NCBI GenBank assembly: GCA_954871525.1
Contig: OX940860.1
Coordinates: 52,750,724 to 52,814,723 of the forward strand
Reading direction: 5' to 3'
Length of the DNA: 64,000 bases
Origin: Parietaria judaica
Lineage: Eukaryota > Streptophyta > Magnoliopsida > Rosales > Urticaceae
Shown here: in pieces, positions 30,001 to 44,200 of the stretch
Layout of the letters: each line of letters opens with the position of its first letter
How positions within the stretch are numbered: position 1 is the stretch's first letter
Notes under the pieces: generated by a model
The model's database searches: none
Told to the model about the DNA's origin: nothing
What the model saw: the letters and a program-made list of their open reading frames with translations, nothing else
Made by a program: the position numbers and the translations under genes

Positions 30001-30302
30001 TGCTTTAAATATCGTTTAATTAGGGTTCTTTCGCGTCAAATGGGAAAAAACTCAGTTTTTTTTTCGGAGCACGCACTAATTGTTGAAAAGTGGGTTTTAA
30101 GAGAGTTCCAACAACTTTTAATGCCAAAACTAACCTAATTTATAATAATACCACCCTAATGAAGGTCTAGCAACTCAAATTTCATCAAGAACGCATCGTA
30201 TTTGCTCTCGTAAGAAAACCAATTTTAACACTTTTCGGTAATGATTTTAACCCGTTAACAGCTTGGTAGAGAAACTACGACATAGTGCTTCGCTATTTAG
30301 GG
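27028..30302. repeat. Sat1 section 4: source or copy of an 8.4-kb-distant segmental duplication
   Basis: Monomer starts are 27028, 27392, 27753, 28116, 28482, 28855, 29218, 29578 and 29942. Each has a partner 8400-8401 bp downstream (35428, 35792, 36154, 36517, 36882, 37256, 37619, 37979, 38342), which is 23 monomers away. Shared private variants include GATACAATTAC (28116 and 36517), ATATTGTTTAAT with CTTGTGAAGGTCTACC (28482 and 36882), GATACATTTACAC (28855 and 37256) and AACCTAATTT (29218 and 37619). The order C followed by a second C-type monomer at 28116-28482 is rare in the array and is preserved in the copy. Confidence 0.88.
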
Positions 30303-33300
30303 ATTAAAATAAGTAAATGTGATACAGTTACACATTATTAAGCATTTTAAAGTTCATTTTTTGCTTTAAATATCGTTTAATTAGGGTTCTTTCGCGTCAA
30401 CTGGGAAAAAGACTCAGTTTTTTTTTCGGAGCACGCACCAATTGTTGAAAAAAGGGTTTAAAGAGAGCTCCAACAACATTTAATGCCAAAACTAACCCAC
30501 TTTATAATAATACCACCCTTATGAAGGTCTAGCAACTCAAATTTAATCAAGAACGCATCGTATTTGCTCTCGTAAGAAAACCAATTTTAACACTTTTCGG
30601 TAATGATTTTAACCCGTTAACAGCTTGGTAGAGAAACTACGACATAGTGCTTCGCTATTTAGGGATTAAAATAAGTAAATATGATACAGTTACACATTAT
30701 TAAGCATTTTAAAGTTCATTTTTTGCTTTAAATATCGTTTAATTAGGGTTCTTTCGCGTCAAATGGGAAAAAGACTCAGTTTTTTTTTTTTTTTTTTTTT
30801 CGGAGCACGCACTAATTGTGGAAAAGTGTGTTTAAAGAGAGCTCCAACAACTTTTAATGCCGAAACTAACCCAATTTATAATAACACCTCCCTAATGAAG
30901 GTCTAGCAACTCAAATTTCATCAAGAACGCATCGTATTTGCTCTCGTAAGAAAACCAATTTTAACACTTTTTGGTAATGATTTTAACCCGTTAACAGCTT
31001 GGTAGAGAAACTACGACATAGTGCTTCGCTATTTAGGGATTAAAATAAGTAAATGTGATACAGTTACACATTATTAAGCATTTTAAAGTTCATTTTTTGC
31101 TTTAAATATCGTTTAATTAGGGTTCTTTCGCGTCAACTGGGAAAAAGACTCAGTTTTTTTTTTTCGGAGCACGCACTAATTGTTGAAAAAAGGGTTTAAA
31201 GAGAGCTCCAACAACATTTAATGCCAAAACTAACCCAATTTATAATAATACCACCCTTATGAAGGTCTAGCAACTCAAATTTAATCAAGAACGCATCGTA
31301 TTTGCTCTCGTAAGAAAACCAATTTTAACACTTTTCGGTAATGATTTTAACCCGTTAACAGGTTGGTAGAGAAACTACGACATAGTGCTTCGCTATTTAG
31401 GTATTAAAATAAGTAAATGTGATACAGTTACACATTATTAAGCATTTTAAAGTTCATTTTTTGCTTTAAATATCGCTTAATTAGGGTTCTTTCGCGTCAA
31501 ATGGGAAAAAGACTCAGTTTTTTTTTTCTTTTTTCGGAGCACGCACTAATTGTGGAAAAGTGTGTTTTAAGAGAGCTCCAACAACTTTTAATGCCGAAAC
31601 TAACCCAATTTATAATAATACCTCCCTAATGAAGGTCTAGCAACTCAAATTTCATCAAGAACGCATCGTATTTGCTCTCGTAAGAAAACCAATTTTAACA
31701 CTTTTCGGTAATGATTTTAACCCGTTAACAGCTTGGTAGAGAAACTACGACATAGTGCTTCGCTATTTAGGGATTAAAATAAGTAAATGTGATACAGTTA
31801 CACATTATTAAGCATTTTAAAGTTCATTTTTTGCTTTAAATATCGTTTAATTAGGGTTCTTTCGCGTCAACTGGGAAAAAGACTCAGTTTTTTTTCTTCG
31901 GAGCACGCACTAATTGTTGAAAAAAGGGTTTAAAGAGAGCTCCAACAACTTTTAATGCCAAAACTAACCCACTTTATAATAATACCACCCTTATGAAGGT
32001 CTAGCAACTCAAATTTAATCAAGAACGCATCGTATTTGCTCTCGTAAGAAAACCAATTTTAACACTTTTCGGTAATGATTTTAACCCGTTTTTAGCTTGG
32101 TAGAGAAACTACGACATAGTGCTTCGCTGTTTAGGGATTAAAATAAGTAAATGTGATACAGTTACACATTATTAAGCATTTTAAAGTTCATTTTTTGCTT
32201 TAAATATCGTTTAATTAGGGTTCTTTCGCGTCAAATGGGAAAAAGACTCAGTTTTTTTTTCGGAGCACGCACTAATTGTTGAAAAGTGGGTTTTAAGAGA
32301 GTTCCAACAACTTTTAATGCCAAAACTAACCCAATTTATAATAATACCACCCTAATTAAGGTCTAGCAACTCAAATTTCATCAAGAACGCATCGTATTTG
32401 CTCTCGTAAGAAAACCAATTTTAACACTTTTCGGTAATGATTTTAACCCGTTAACAGCTTGGTAGAGAAACTACGACATAGTGCTTCGCTATTTAGGGAT
32501 TAAAATAAGTAAATATGATACAGTTACACATTATTAAGCATTTTAAAGTTCATTTTTTGCTTTAAATATCGTTTAATTAGGGTTCTTTCGCGTCAAATGG
32601 GAAAAAGACTCAGTTTTTTTTTTTTTTTTTTTTCCGGAGCACGCACTAATTGTGGAAAAGTGTGTTTAAAGAGAGCTCCAACAACTTTTAATGCCGAAAC
32701 TAACCCAATTTATAATAACACCTCCCTAATGAAGGTCTAGCAACTCAAATTTCATCAAGAACGCATCGTATTTGCTCTCGTAAGAAAACCAATTTTAACA
32801 CTTTTCGGTAATGATTTTAACCCGTTAACAGCTTGGTAGAGAAACTACGACATAGTGCTTCGCTATTTAGGGATTAAAATAAGTAAATGTGATACAGTTA
32901 CACATTATTAAGCATTTTAAAGTTCATTTTTTGCTTTAAATATCGTTTAATTAGGGTTCTTTCGCGTCAACTGGGAAAAAGACTCAGTTTTTTTTTTTCG
33001 GAGCACGCACTAATTGTTGAAAAAAGGGTTTAAAAAGAGCTCCAACAACTTTTAATGCCAAAACTAACCCACTTTATAATAATACCACCCTTATGAAGGT
33101 CTAGCAACTCAAATTTAATCAAGAACGCATCGTATTTGCTCCCGTAAGAAAACCAATTTTAACACTTTTCGGTAATGATTTTAACCCGTTTTTAGCTTGG
33201 TAGAGAAACTACGACATAGTGCTTCGCTGTTTAGGGATTAAAATAAGTAAATGTGATACAGTTACACATTATTAAGCATTTTAAAGTTCATTTTTTGCTT

Positions 33301-35427
33301 TAAATATCGTTTAATTAGGGTTCTTTCGCGTCAAATGGGAAAAAGACTCAGTTTTTTTTTTTTTTTTTCGGAGCACGCACTAATTGTGGAAAAGTGTGTT
33401 TAAAGAGAGCTCCAACAACTTTTAATGCCGAAACTAACCCAATTTATAATAACACCTCGCTAATGAAGGTCTAGCAACTCAAATTTCATCAAGAACGCAT
33501 CGTATTTGCTCTCGTAAGAAAACCAATTTTAACACTTTTCGGTAATGATTTTAACCCGTTAACAGCTTGGTAGAGAAACTACGACATAGTGCTTCGCTAT
33601 TTAGGGATTAAAATAAGTAAATGTGATACAGTTACACATTATTAAGCATTTTAAAGTTCATTTTTAGCTTTAAATATCGTTTAATTAGGGTTCTTTCGCG
33701 TCAACTGGGAAAAAGACTCAGTTTTTTTTTTCGGAGCACGCACTAATTGTTGAAAAAAGGGTTTAAAAAGAGCTCCAACAACTTTTAATGCCAAAACTAA
33801 CCCACTTTATAATAATACCACCCTTATGAAGGTCTAGCAACTCAAATTTAATCAAGAACGCATCGTATTTGCTCCCGTAAGAAAACCAATTTTAACACTT
33901 TTCGGTAATGATTTTAACCCGTTTTTAGCTTGGTAGAGAAACTACGACATAGTGCTTCGCTGTTTAGGGATTAAAATAAGTAAATGTGATACAGTTACAC
34001 ATTATTAAGCATTTTAAAGTTCATTTTTTGCTTTAAATATCGTTTAATTAGGGTTCTTTCGCGTCAAATGGGAAAAAGACTCAGTTTTTTTTTTTTTTTT
34101 TCGGAGCACGCACTAATTGTGGAAAAGTGTGTTTAAAGAGAGCTCCAACAACTTTTAATGCCGAAACTAACCCAATTTATAATAACACCTCGCTAATGAA
34201 GGTCTAGCAACTCAAATTTCATCAAGAACGCATCGTATTTGCTCTCGTAAGAAAACCAATTTTAACACTTTTCGGTAATGATTTTAACCCGTTAACAGCT
34301 TGGTAGAGAAACTACGACATAGTGCTTCGCTATTTAGGGATTAAAATAAGTAAATGTGATACAGTTACACATTATTAAGCATGTTAAAGTTCATTTTTAG
34401 CTTTAAATATCGTTTAATTAGGGTTCTTTCGCGTCAACTGGGAAAAAGACTCAGTTTTTTTTTTCGGAGCACGCACTAATTGTTGAAAAAAGGGTTTAAA
34501 AAGAGCTCCAACAACTTTTAATGCCAAAACTAACCCACTTTATAATAATACCACCCTTATGAAGGTCTAGCAACTCAAATTTAATCAAGAACGCATCGTA
34601 TTTGCTCCCGTAAGAAAACCAATTTTAACACTTTTCGGTAATGATTTTAACCCGTTTTTAGCTTGGTAGAGAAACTACGACATAGTGCTTCGCTGTTTAG
34701 GGATTAAAATAAGTAAATGTGATACAGTTACACATTATTAAGCATTTTAAAGTTCATTTTTTGCTTTAAATATCGTTTAATTAGGGTTCTTTCGCGTCAA
34801 CTGGGAAAAAGACTCAGTTTTTTTTTTCGGAGCACGCACTAATTGTTGAAAAAAGGGTTTAAAAAGAGCTCCAACAACTTTTAATGCCAAAACTAACCCA
34901 CTTTATAATAATACCACCCTTATGAAGGTCTAGCAACTCAAATTTAATCAAGAACGCATCGTATTTGCTCCCGTAAGAAAACCAATTTTAACACTTTTCG
35001 GTAATGATTTTAACCCGTTAACAGCTTGGTAGAGAAACTACGACATAGTGCTTTGCTATTTAGGGATTAAAATAGGTAAATGTGATACATTTACACATTA
35101 TTAAGCATTTTAAAGTTCATTTTTTGCTTTAAATATCGTTTAATTAGGGTTCTTTCGCGTCAAATGGGAAAAAACTCAGTTTTTTTTTTCGGAGCACGCA
35201 CTAATTGTTGAAAAGTGGGTTTTAAGAGAGTTCCAACAACTTTTAATGCCAAAACTAACCTAATTTATAATAATACCACCCTAATGAAGGTCTAGCAACT
35301 CAAATTTCATCAAGAACGCATCGTATTTGCTCTCGTAAGAAAACCAATTTTAACACTTTTCGGTAATGATTTTAACCCGTTAACAGCTTGGTAGAGAAAC
35401 TACGACATAGTTCTTCGCTATTTAGGG
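30303..35427. repeat. Sat1 section 5: segment copied 11.7 kb downstream, then A-C dimers with GTTTTTAGC
   Basis: Monomers at 30303, 30665, 31039, 31403, 31773, 32137 and 32499 match those at 41987, 42350, 42720, 43084, 43454, 43818 and 44180. Offsets are 11681-11685 bp, which is 32 monomers. Shared variants include CACCAATT, AACAGGTTGG, GGTATTAAAA with ATCGCTTAATT, a T9-C-T5/6 interrupted tract, CCCGTTTTTAGC and CGCTGTTTAGG. From 32873 to 34702 an A-C dimer of about 733 bp is repeated (A monomers at 32873, 33607 and 34340). These A monomers carry TTTAAAAAGAGC, GCTCCCGT and CCCGTTTTTAGC, which destroys the GTTAAC site. Their C partners at 33237 and 33970 share CCTCGCTAATG. Monomers at 34703 and 35066 close the section. 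Confidence 0.87.
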
Positions 35428-38400
35428 AGTAAAATAAGTAAATGTGATACAGTTACACATTATTAAGCATTTTAAAGTTCATTTTTTGCTTTAAATATCG
35501 TTTAATTAGGGTTCTTTCGCGTCAACTGGGAAAAAGACTCAGTTTTTTTTTTTCGGAAAACGCACTAATTGTTGAAAAAAGGGTTTAAAGAGAGCTCCAA
35601 CAACATTTAATGCCAAAACTAACCCACTTTATAATAATACCACCCTTATGAAGGTCTAGCAACTCAAATTTAATCAAGAACGCATCGTATTTGCTCCCGT
35701 AAGAAAACCAATTTTAACACTTTTCGGTAATGATTTTAACCCGTTAACAGCTTGGTAGAGAAACTACGACATAGTGCTTTGCTATTTAGGGATTAAAATA
35801 AGTAAATGTGATACAGTTACACATTATTAAGCATTTTAAAGTTCATTTTTTGCTTTAAATATCGTTTAATTAGGGTTCTTTCGCGTCAAATGGGAAAAAA
35901 CTCAGTTTTTTTTTTCGGAGCACGCACTAATTGTTGAAAAGTGGGTTTTAAGAGAGTTCCAACAACTTTTAATGCCGAAACTAACCCAATTTATAATAAT
36001 ACCACCCTAATGAAGGTCTAGCAACTCAAATTTCATCAAGAACGCATCGTATTTGCTCTCGTAAGAAAACCAATTTTAACACTTTTCGGTAATGATTTTA
36101 ACCCGTTAACAGCTTGGTAGAGAAACTACGACATAGTGCTTCGCTATTTAGGGATTAAAATAAGTAAATGTGATACAGTTACACATTATTAAGCATTTTA
36201 AAGTTCATTTTTTGCTTTAAATATCGTTTAATTAGGGTTCTTTCGCGTCAATTGGGAAAAAGACTCAGTTTTTTTTTTCGGAGCACGCACTAATTGTTGA
36301 AAAAAGGGTTTAAAGAGAGCTCCAACAACATTTAATGCCAAAACTAACCCACTTTATAATAATACCACCCTTATGAAGGTCTAGCAACTCAAATTTAATC
36401 AAGAACGCATCGTATTTGCTCTCGTAAGAAAACCAATTTTAACACTTTTCGGTAATGATTTTAACCCGTTAACAGCTTGGTAGAGAAACTACGACATAGT
36501 GCTTCGCTATTTAGGGATTAAAATAAGTAAATGTGATACAATTACACATTATTAAGCATTTTAAAGTTCATTTTTTGCTTTAAATATCGTTTAATTAGGG
36601 TTCTTTCGCGTCAAATGGGAAAAAGACTCAGTTTTTTTTTTTTCGGAGCACGCACTAATTGTGGAAAAGTGTGTTTTAAGAGAGCTCCAACAACTTTTAA
36701 TGCCGAAACTAACCCAATTTATAATAATACCTCCCTAATGAAGGTCTAGCAACTCAAATTTCATCAAGAACGCATCGTATTTGCTCTCGTAAGAAAACCA
36801 ATTTTAACACTTTTCGGTAATGATTTTAACCCCTTAACAGCTTGGTAGAGAAACTACGACATAGTGCTTCGCTATTTAGGGATTAAAATAAGTAAATGTG
36901 ATACAGTTACACATTATTAAGCATTTTAAAGTTCATTTTTTGCTTTAAATATTGTTTAATTAGGGTTCTTTCGCGTCAAATGGGAAAAAGACTCAGTTTT
37001 TTTTTTTTTTTTTTTTTCGGAGCACGCACTAATTGTGGAAAAGTGTGTTTTAAGAGAGCTCCAACAACTTTTAATGCCGAAACTAACCCAATTTATAATA
37101 ATACCTCCCTTGTGAAGGTCTACCAACTCAAATTTCATCAAGAACGCATCGTATTTGCTCTCGTAAGAAAACCAATTTTAACACTTTTCGGTAATGATTT
37201 TAACCCGTTAACAGCTTGGTAGAGAAACTACGACATAGTGCTTCGCTATTTAGGGATTAAAATAAGTAAATGTGATACATTTACACATTATTAAGCATTT
37301 TAAAGTTCATTTTTTGCTTTAAATATCGTTTAATTAGGGTTCTTTCGCGTCAACTGGGAAAAAGACTCAGTTTTTTTTTTCGGAAAACGCACTAATTGTT
37401 GAAAAAAGGGTTTAAAGAGAGCTCCAACAACATTTAATGCCAAAACTAACCCACTTTATAATAATACCACCCTTATGAAGGTCTAGCAACTCAAATTTAA
37501 TCAAGAACGCATCGTATTTGCTCCCGTAAGAAAACCAATTTTAACACTTTTCGGTAATGATTTTAACCCGTTAACAGCTTGGTAGAGAAACTACGACATA
37601 GTGCTTTGCTATTTAGGGATTAAAATAAGTAAATGTGATACAGTTACACATTATTAAGCATTTTAAAGTTCATTTTTTTCTTTAAATATCGTTTAATTAG
37701 GGTTCTTTCGCGTCAAATGGGAAAAAACTCAGTTTTTTTTCGGAGCACGCACTAATTGTTGAAAAGTGGGTTTTAAGAGAGTTCCAACAACTTTTAATGC
37801 CAAAACTAACCTAATTTATAATAATACCACCCTAATGAAGGTCTAGCAACTCAAATTTCATCAAGAACGCATCGTATTTGCTCTCGTAAGAAAACCAATT
37901 TTAACACTTTTCGGTAATGATTTTAACCCGTTAACAGCTTGGTAGAGAAACTACGACATAGTGCTTCGCTATTTAGGGATTAAAATAAGTAAATGTGATA
38001 CAGTTACACATTATTAAGCATTTTAAAGTTCATTTTTTGCTTTAAATATCGTTTAATTAGGGTTCATTCGCGTCAACTGGGAAAAAGACTCAGTTTTTTT
38101 TTTCGGAAAACGCACTAATTGTTGAAAAAAGGGTTTAAAGAGAGCTCCAACAACATTTAATGCCAAAACTAACCCACTTTATAATAATACCACCCTTATG
38201 AAGGTCTAGCAACTCAAATTTAATCAAGAACGCATCGTATTTGCTCCCGTAAGAAAACCAATTTTAACACTTTTCGGTAATGATTTTAACCCGTTAACAG
38301 CTTGGTAGAGAAACTACGACATAGTGCTTTGCTATTTAGGGATTAAAATAAGTAAATGTGATACAGTTACACATTATTAAGCATTTTAAAGTTCATTTTT

Positions 38401-41262
38401 TGCTTTAAATATCGTTTAATTAGGGTTCTTTCGCGTCAAATGGGAAAAAACTCAGTTTTTTTTTCGGAGCACGCACTAATTGTTGAAAAGTGGGTTTTAA
38501 GAGAGTTCCAACAACTTTTAATGCCAAAACTAACCTAATTTATAATAATACCACCCTAATGAAGGTCTAGCAACTCAAATTTCATCAAGAACGCATCGTA
38601 TTTGCTCTCGTAAGAAAACCAATTTTAACACTTTTCGGTAATGATTTTAACCCGTTAACAGCTTGGTAGAGAAACTACGACATAGTGCTTCGCTATTTAG
38701 GGATTAAAATAAGTAAATATGATACAGTTACACATTATTAAGCATTTTAAAGTTCATTTTTTGCTTTAAATATCGTTTAATTAGGGTTCTTTCGCGTCAA
38801 ATGGGAAAAAACTCAGTTTTTTTTTCGGAGCACGCACTAATTGTTGAAAAGTGGGTTTTAAGAGAGTTCCAACAACTTTTAATGCCAAAACTAACCTAAT
38901 TTATAATAATACCACCCTAATGAAGGTCTAGCAACTCAAATTTCATCAAGAACGCATCGTATTTGCTCTCGTAAGAAAACCAATTTTAACACTTTTCGGT
39001 AATGATTTTAACCCGTTAACAGCTTGGTAGAGAAACTACGACATAGTGCTTCGCTATTTAGGGATTAAAATAAGTAAATATGATACAGTTACACATTATT
39101 AAGCATTTTAAAGTTCATTTTTTGCTTTAAATATCGTTTAATTAGGGTTCTTTCGCGTCAAATGGGAAAAAGACTCAGTTTTTTTTTTTTCGGAGCACGC
39201 ACTAATTTTGGAAAAGTGTGTTTAAAGAGAGCTCCAACAACTTTTAATGCCGAAACTAACCCAATTTATAATAACACCTCCCTAATGAAGGTCTAGCAAC
39301 TCAAATTTCATCAAGAACGCATCGTATTTGCTCTCGTAAGAAAACCAATTTTAACACTTTTCGGTAATGATTTTAACCCGTTAACAGCTTGGTAGAGAAA
39401 CTACGACATAGTGCTTCGCTATTTAGGGATTAAAATAAGTAAATGTGATACAGTTACACATTATTAAGCATTTTAAAGTTCATTTTTTGCTTTAAATATT
39501 GTTTAATTAGGGTTCTTTCGCGTCAAATGGGAAAAAGACTCAGTTTTTTTTTTTTTTTTTTTTTTCGGAGCACGCACTAATTGTGGAAAAGTGTGTTTTA
39601 AGAGAGCTCCAACAACTTTTAATGCCGAAACTAACCCAATTTATAATAATACCTCCCTTGTGAAGGTCTACCAACTCAAATTTCATCAAGAACGCATCGT
39701 ATTTGCTCTCGTAAGAAAACCAATTTTAACACTTTTCGGTAATGATTTTAACCCGTTAACAGCTTGGTAGAGAAACTACGACATAGTGCTTCGCTATTTA
39801 GGGATTAAAATAAGTAAATGTGATACATTTACACATTATTAAGCATTTTAAAGTTCATTTTTTGCTTTAAATATCGTTTAATTAGGGTTCTTTCGCGTCA
39901 ACTGGGAAAAAGACTCAGTTTTTTTTTTCGGAAAACGCACTAATTGTTGAAAAAAGGGTTTAAAGAGAGCTCCAACAACATTTAATGCCAAAACTAACCC
40001 ACTTTATAATAATACCACCCTTATGAAGGTCTAGCAACTCAAATTTAATCAAGAACGCATCGTATTTGCTCCCGTAAGAAAACCAATTTTAACACTTTTC
40101 GGTAATGATTTTAACCCGTTAACAGCTTGGTAGAGAAACTACGACATAGTGCTTTGCTATTTAGGGATTAAAATAAGTAAATGTGATACAGTTACACATT
40201 ATTAAGCATTTTAAAGTTCATTTTTTGCTTTAAATATCGTTTAATTAGGGTTCTTTCGCGTCAAATGGGAAAAAACTCAGTTTTCTTTTCGGAGCACGCA
40301 CTAATTGTTGAAAAGTGGGTTTTAAGAGAGTTCCAACAACTTTTAATGCCAAAACTAACCTAATTTATAATAATACCACCCTAATGAAGGTCTAGCAACT
40401 CAAATTTCATCAAGAACGCATCGTATTTGCTCTCATAAGAAAACCAATTTTAACACTTTTCGGTAATGATTTTAACCCGTTAACAGCTTGGTAGAGAAAC
40501 TACGACATAGTGCTTCGCTATTTAGGGATTAAAATAAGTAAATATGATACAGTTACACATTATTAAGCATTTTAAAGTTCATTTTTTGCTTTAAATATCG
40601 TTTAATTAGGGTTCTTTCGCGTCAAATGGGAAAAAACTCAGTTTTTTTTTCGGAGCACGCACTAATTGTTGAAAAGTGGGTTTTAAGAGAGTTCCAACAA
40701 CTTTTAATGCCAAAACTAACCTAATTTATAATAATACCACCCTAATGAAGGTCTAGCAACTCAAATTTCATCAAGAACGCATCGTATTTGCTCTCGTAAG
40801 AAAACCAATTTTAACACTTTTCGGTAATGATTTTAACCCGTTAACAGCTTGGTAGAGAAACTACGACATAGTGCTTCGCTATTTAGGGATTAAAATAAGT
40901 AAATATGATACAGTTACACATTATTAAGCATTTTAAAGTTCATTTTTTGCTTTAAATATCGTTTAATTAGGGTTCTTTCGCGTCAAATGGGAAAAAGACT
41001 CAGTTTTTTTTTTTTTTTTTTTTTCGGAGCACGCACTAATTTTGGAAAAGTGTGTTTAAAGAGAGCTCCAACAACTTTTAATGCCGAAACTAACCCAATT
41101 TATAATAACACCTCCCTAATGAAGGTCTAGCAACTCAAATTTCATCAAGAACGCATCGTATTTGCTCTCGTAAGAAAACCAATTTTAACACTTTTCGGTA
41201 ATGATTTTAACCCGTTAACAGCTTGGTAGAGAAACTACGACATAGTGCTTCGCTATTTAGGG
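35428..41262. repeat. Sat1 section 6: copy of section 4, then five-monomer duplication
   Basis: The first nine monomers (35428 to 38702) repeat section 4 at an offset of about 8.4 kb. Then B and C monomers at 38703 and 39064, with AAATATGATAC and ATTTTGGAAAAG, reappear at 40528 and 40889, offset 1825 bp (five monomers). The trio at 39429, 39804 and 40167 repeats the trio at 36882, 37256 and 37619, offset about 2547 bp (seven monomers). Poly-T tracts differ between otherwise matching copies: 12 T in the monomer at 39064 against 21 T in its copy at 40889. Tract length therefore changes faster than the flanking sequence. Confidence 0.87.
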
Positions 41263-44200
41263 ATTAAAATAAGTAAATGTGATACAGTTACACATTATTA
41301 AGCATTTTAAAGTTCATTTTTTGCTTTAAATATCGTTTAATTAGGGTTCTTTCGCGTCAACTGGGAAAAAGACTCAGTTTTTTTTTCGGAGCACGCACTA
41401 ATTGTTGAAAAAAGAGTTTAAAAAGAGCTCCAACAACTTTTAATGCCAAAACTAACCCACTTTATAATAATACCACCCTTATGAAGGTCTAGCAACTCAA
41501 ATTTAATCAAGAACGCATCGTATTTGCTCCCGTAAGAAAACCAATTTTAACACTTTTCGTTAATGATTTTAACCCGTTAACAGCTTGGTAGAGAAACTAC
41601 AACATAGTGCTTTGCTATTTAGGGATTAAAATAAGTAAATGTGATACAGTTACACATTATTAAGCATTTTAAAGTTCATTTTTTGCTTTAAATATCGTTT
41701 AATTAGGGTTCTTTCGCGTCAAATGGGAAAAAACTCAGTTTTTTTTTTCGGAGCACGCACTAATTGTTGAAAAGTGGGTTTTAAGAGAGTTCCAACAACT
41801 TTTAATGCCAAAACTAACCTAATTTATAATAATACCACCCTAATGAAGGTCTAGCAACTCAAATTTCATCAAGAACGCATCGTATTTGCTCTCGTAAGAA
41901 AACCAATTTTAACACTTTTCGGTAATGATTTTAACCCGTTAACAGCTTGGTAGAGAAACTACGACATAGTGCTTCGCTATTTAGGGATTAAAATAAGTAA
42001 ATGTGATACAGTTACACATTATTAAGCATTTTAAAGTTCATTTTTTGCTTTAAATATCGTTTAATTAGGGTTCTTTCGCCTCAACTGGGAAAAAGACTCA
42101 GTTTTTTTTTTCGGAGCACGCACCAATTGTTGAAAAAAGGGTTTAAAGAGAGCTCCAACAACATTTAATGCCAAAACTAACCCACTTTATAATAATACCA
42201 CCCTTATGAAGGTCTAGCAACTCAAATTTAATCAAGAACGCATCGTATTTGCTCTCGTAAGAAAACCAATTTTAACACTTTTCGGTAATGATTTTAACCC
42301 GTTAACAGCTTGGTAGAGAAACTACGACATAGTGCTTCGCTATTTAGGGATTAAAATAAGTAAATAAGATACAGTTACAAATTATTAAGCATTTTAAAGT
42401 TCATTTTTTGCTTTAAATATCGTTTAATTAGGGTTCTTTCGCGTCAAATGGGAAAAAGACTCAGTTTTTTTTTTTTTTTTTCGGAGCACGCACTAATTGT
42501 GGAAAAGTGTGTTTAAAGAGAGCTCCAACAACTTTTAATGCCGAAACTAACCCAATTTATAATAACACCTTCCTAATGAAGGTCTAGCAACTCAAATTTC
42601 ATCAAGAACGCATCGTATTTGCTCTCGTAAGAAAACCAATTTTAACACTTTTCGGTAATGATTTTAACCCGTTAACAGCTTGGTAGAGAAACTACGACAT
42701 AGTGCTTCGCTATTTAGGGATTAAAATAAGTAAATGTGATACAGTTACACATTATTAAGCATTTTAAAGTTCATTTTTTGCTTTAAATATCGTTTAATTA
42801 GGGTTCTTTCGCGTCAACTGGGAAAAAGACTCAGTTTTTTTTTTTCGGAGCACGCACTAATTGTTGAAAAAAGGGTTTAAAGAGAGCTCCAACAACATTT
42901 AATGCCAAAACTAACCCAATTTATAATAATACCACCCTTATGAAGGTCTAGCAACTCAAATTTAATAAAGAACGCATCGTATTTGCTCTCGTAAGAAAAC
43001 CAATTTTAACACTTTTCGGTAATGATTTTAACCCGTTAACAGGTTGGTAGAGAAACTACGACATAGTGCTTCGCTATTTAGGTATTAAAATAAGTAAATG
43101 TGATACAGTTACACATTATTAAGCATTTTAAAGTTCATTTTTTGCTTTAAATATCGCTTAATTAGGGTTCTTTCGCGTCAAATGGGAAAAAGACTCAGTT
43201 TTTTTTTTCTTTTTTCGGAGCACGCACTAATTGTGGAAAAGTGTGTTTTAAGAGAGCTCCAACAACTTTTAATGCCGAAACTAACCCAATTTATAATAAT
43301 ACCTCCCTAATGAAGGTCTAGCAACTCAAATTTCATCAAGAACGCATCGTATTTGCTCTCGTAAGAAAACCAATTTTAACACTTTTCGGTAATGATTTTA
43401 ACCCGTTAACAGCTTGGTAGAGAAACTACGACATAGTGCTTCGCTATTTAGGGATTAAAATAAGTAAATGTGATACAGTTACACATTATTAAGCATTTTA
43501 AAGTTCATTTTTTGCTTTAAATATCGTTTAATTAGGGTTCTTTCGCGTCAACTGGGAAAAAGACTCAGTTTTTTTTCTTCGGAGCACGCACTAATTGTTG
43601 AAAAAAGGGTTTAAAGAGAGCTCCAACAACTTTTAATGCCAAAACTAACCCACTTTATAATAATACCACCCTTATGAAGGTCTAGCAACTCAAATTTAAT
43701 CAAGAACGCATCGTATTTGCTCTCGTAAGAAAACCAATTTTAACACTTTTCGGTAATGATTTTAACCCGTTTTTAGCTTGGTAGAGAAACTACGACATAG
43801 TGCTTCGCTGTTTAGGGATTAAAATAAGTAAATGTGATACAGTTACACATTATTAAGCATTTTAAAGTTCATTTTTTGCTTTAAATATCGTTTAATTAGG
43901 GTTCTTTCGCGTCAAATGGGAAAAAGACTCAGTTTTTTTTTCGGAGCACGCACTAATTGTTGAAAAGTGGGTTTTAAGAGAGTTCCAACAACTTTTAATG
44001 CCAAAACTAACCCAATTTATAATAATACCACCCTAATGAAGGTCTAGCAACTCAAATTTCATCAAGAACGCATCGTATTTGCTCTCGTAAGAAAACCAAT
44101 TTTAACACTTTTCGGTAATGATTTTAACCCGTTAACAGCTTGGTAGAGAAACTACGACATAGTGCTTCGCTATTTAGGGATTAAAATAAGTAAATATGAT

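Noticed and set aside
36956..37222. Open frames of 61 and 80 codons on both strands within one Sat1 monomer
   Set aside because: They exist because this copy has CTACC in place of the usual CTAGC stop and a T tract of suitable length. The sister monomers at 28482 and 39429 have different tract lengths and lose the frame. The product is low-complexity and satellite-derived.
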